Below are positions 61,701 to 64,000 of a stretch of 64,000 bases of DNA, piece by piece. Position 1 is the stretch's first letter; every line of letters begins with the position of its first letter. Origin of the DNA: Ptiloglossa arizonensis (taxonomy: Eukaryota > Arthropoda > Insecta > Hymenoptera > Colletidae); contig NC_135058.1 of the NCBI RefSeq assembly GCF_051014685.1, positions 7,354,811-7,418,810 on the forward strand. The letters are read 5' to 3'. A model generated the notes under the pieces. The model was not told the DNA's origin, did not search any database, and saw only the letters and a program-made list of their open reading frames with translations. A program made the position numbers and the translations under genes.

Positions 61701-64000
61701 GGCGCAAATTTTTAAATCGGCGCGCGAACCGTGCGTTTTACGATACTCGCGCGAACCACGAACGAGGAAAAAATTCGATCGGTTCGACTCGACGGAGTGG
61801 AAAGCCCGTTTTAACACCGTCTACGGTTTTCTCCGCGAACGAGAATCAATTCGATCGCTATCGTATTTACCACGGTTCTCTGGGCGTACGCGTTACTACA
61901 ATATCACCGAGGTTTCTTCGGCCGTGTAGCAGACACGAGTAATCCGGCTTCGTAAGTGATTGGGAAACTTCACGGAGAAACCGCCGGTATATTCAACGTT
62001 CGCGCTCCGTACGTCGGTTCCCGATCGTTCGACCGCTGTCATAGACATTCGCTGCCGTCAGCGTGTAACTTGGCGAGTGTGGATTGAAAGCAAGGGGCGG
62101 CGATGAGCGGTGCTCGATTTGTAGGAAACGCCGGGGCTACCTTATCCGTCTATTAACCAGCCAATTTCATTTCTACGCGAAGAGATATTCAGGGCGATGC
62201 ATTAGCTCGTGCCCGTAAAAGCTGCTTACACGAACGTTCGAGCGTGTTAAGAGGATTACATCTCTGATCCAATAATAAACATCGTTCGTTGAAAATACAA
62301 CTGTTTTTCAAGCTGGAAATTACACGATTTCGCGTATCCTCTGGTGTCTTTCTGCACGATTCGAACATTTTTTCCCCACTGTCTACGATTGTTCTTTCGT
62401 TCGGCGAGTTTCGTTACGATCGATACGCGAAAATATCGCGCTGGGAATCATCAGTAATCGGAACATATTTCTGCTTCTGAACACGAGAACCAGCGACATC
62501 GCTCGAGAAAAGGTACAATTTTTGTTCGAACAAGTATCGCTAATCTACGTAAACTATCGTCCCTCCTCGTCGGAGAGTCTTTCATCGTTTAAAATATTAT
62601 TTGCTATTTTTTTGTTTCTTTTCTTTTTGCCATTATATTATTTCGATGTACATCGAACGAAACGGAACAGGAGGATAAAGTTTCGAGGAAGATTGGACGA
62701 TTACCATCGTTATCGAGTAACGTGGATCGAGTATTTCTTTTTTAAAATCGATCTACGCTTTCGTGAAATTTAATCGGCTGTTATTCGAACGAGGTATTCA
62801 ACCGAAGCGTAAATTCGATTGTACGAAAGATTCGTACGAGAACAAGGAGAAGTAATAGAGATACTTGCGTAAATGTTTCTTATTTTCTTTCACATTTTAT
62901 TACTTCCGTCTCGAACGGAGTGGTGTGCCGCGAACAGGGACTCGAATTGGGCTGCTCACTCGTGACGTTTCGTTCGGTTTGTCAGGGTAGGTCAGGGTTA
63001 ATTGGAATCGGCGAGGATCTCGTCCCGCAGAACGAATCGAGCACGTTCGGCGTTCAAGCGGTAATTTATTTCGGTTCCCAGGTCGTACGGAACGAAGGGT
63101 GCACTTTGCTTCAATGGGACCATCTCGATAATGTTTCACCGGCGTATTCTATCCGAAAGTTAGCTCTTCGGTCCCGGAAATGCTATTTAATTAACAGATT
63201 CGGTGAAACAATACGCTCTGACCTCTTGAAAGTTCGTACATTATCGGTACCAGTCAAATCGGGTCAGTGAGTTTACGAAATTATTTAAAGGGTGAACGTG
63301 TAACTGGATGCTGCGCGAGACAGCCGCTTAGCTTTTATTTGTCAATCCTATTACACGCTCAGTGAATTTGTTAATTTATACACCACGCGGGTGTACACCG
63401 AAACAGATTCGATACCAAAGAAAGAAAAAATAAAACGGTACAAATTACGAGTAATTTACTTTCTAATTGTTCGAGCAATTCACGCCTACTTGGGAATCTT
63501 TTTTGATTTTCCATACAGCGTTAAAGAATTCCAGGTATTGTCGACCGCCGGCGATCTCGTTCGACGAGCCAAAGAAGTATTTAAATTTTCCCGAAAATAA
63601 TTGTAACTTGGAAATGGAACCACATAGATTACACGCGTTTGTTATAAATACTTTTATTCCGTTTTCTATGGTGTAAAATACATTTCTGAAATCAGACTCT
63701 CATTAGGAGTACACTCCATACCATACGTATCACTTGTACGAAACCGACGAGACGTTAAATGGCTCTCTAAGTATTAAAAGTCGCTACAGTTTGCGTTAAA
63801 ACTGCATCGAAACAAGCTTTAAGGCATTTTATGTATCGAAACTTTGCAAAAAATCTCGCGAGATACGCGTTATTTAATTTCCCGTACCAAAACGCGTGAA
63901 AGTCATTCGAACGAAATTCGATTCAACTTATAACTCAAGTTCTAAGCTTGAAATTTGTACGGATTCTTTTTATACACCTGTCGCGTTTCACTAGGCAATT

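Larger units (their letters stand above)
49101..64000. other. 15-kb gene-free flank
   Basis: No exon or RNA gene was recognised on either strand. It holds a two-copy repeat (49555-49745), a degenerate repeat array (51485-52140), a MITE (52190-52328) and CA and GC microsatellites. Stretches poor in TCGA relative to surroundings (about 50570-50920, 58900-59240, 60060-60320, 62090-62270) look different in composition and may be conserved non-coding sequence. An acidic frame at about 53100-53190 is discussed under rejected items. Confidence 0.5.

Noticed and set aside
62920..63270. Frame containing VCQGRSGLIGIG, reminiscent of [11 protein letters not shown]
   Set aside because: The diagnostic Asp-Ser-Gly-Gly-Pro is absent, and no other protease exon lies within 13 kb.

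Overview
The window reads as a piece of an insect nuclear genome, most likely hymenopteran (bee, wasp or ant). It is AT-rich overall but unusually full of CpG and TCGA, it carries many short repeats, and its genes have 5 to 7 short exons with ordinary GT-AG and a few GC-AG introns. There is no bacterial operon structure, and I saw no tRNA, rRNA or CRISPR array. Assignment to order rests on base composition and gene style, not on a database match.

The only protein-coding content I can support is a cluster of five secreted, chymotrypsin-fold (S1A) serine-protease genes between 3.6 kb and 49.1 kb. None has a clip domain, so they resemble digestive or general extracellular trypsins. They are: SP-1 (minus, 3606-7093), SP-2 (plus, 17123-21469), SP-3 (plus, 25700-31535), SP-4 (minus, 35368-43811) and SP-5 (minus, 45921-49068). 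SP-2, SP-3 and SP-5 keep the His-Asp-Ser triad, Asp at the base of the S1 pocket and a basic activation site, so they should be active trypsins. SP-4 has a complete 248-residue reading frame in which the His is Ser, the Ser is Pro, and the IVGG activation motif is gone: a non-catalytic homolog. SP-1 has Gln instead of the catalytic His but keeps Asp and Ser, and I could not find its last exon.

The exon joins were checked by phase: for the four complete genes the exon lengths sum to 747, 771, 747 and 771 bases, all divisible by three. Intron positions are shared between the genes (before the VS strand, after the AAHC region, after the DIAL motif, after GWG, before GDSGG), with individual losses, which shows that the cluster grew by duplication.

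Region by region: 1-3605 has no gene I can support; 7094-17122 is a 10 kb gene-free stretch with a tandem duplication and microsatellites; 21.6-25.7 kb and 31.5-35.4 kb are intergenic, the latter holding a three-copy repeat and a long hairpin; 43.8-45.9 kb holds a small TA-flanked inverted-repeat element and a 192-bp tandem duplication; 49.1-64 kb is gene-free, with a second copy of the same element and several degenerate repeats. I found no protein outside the protease cluster.
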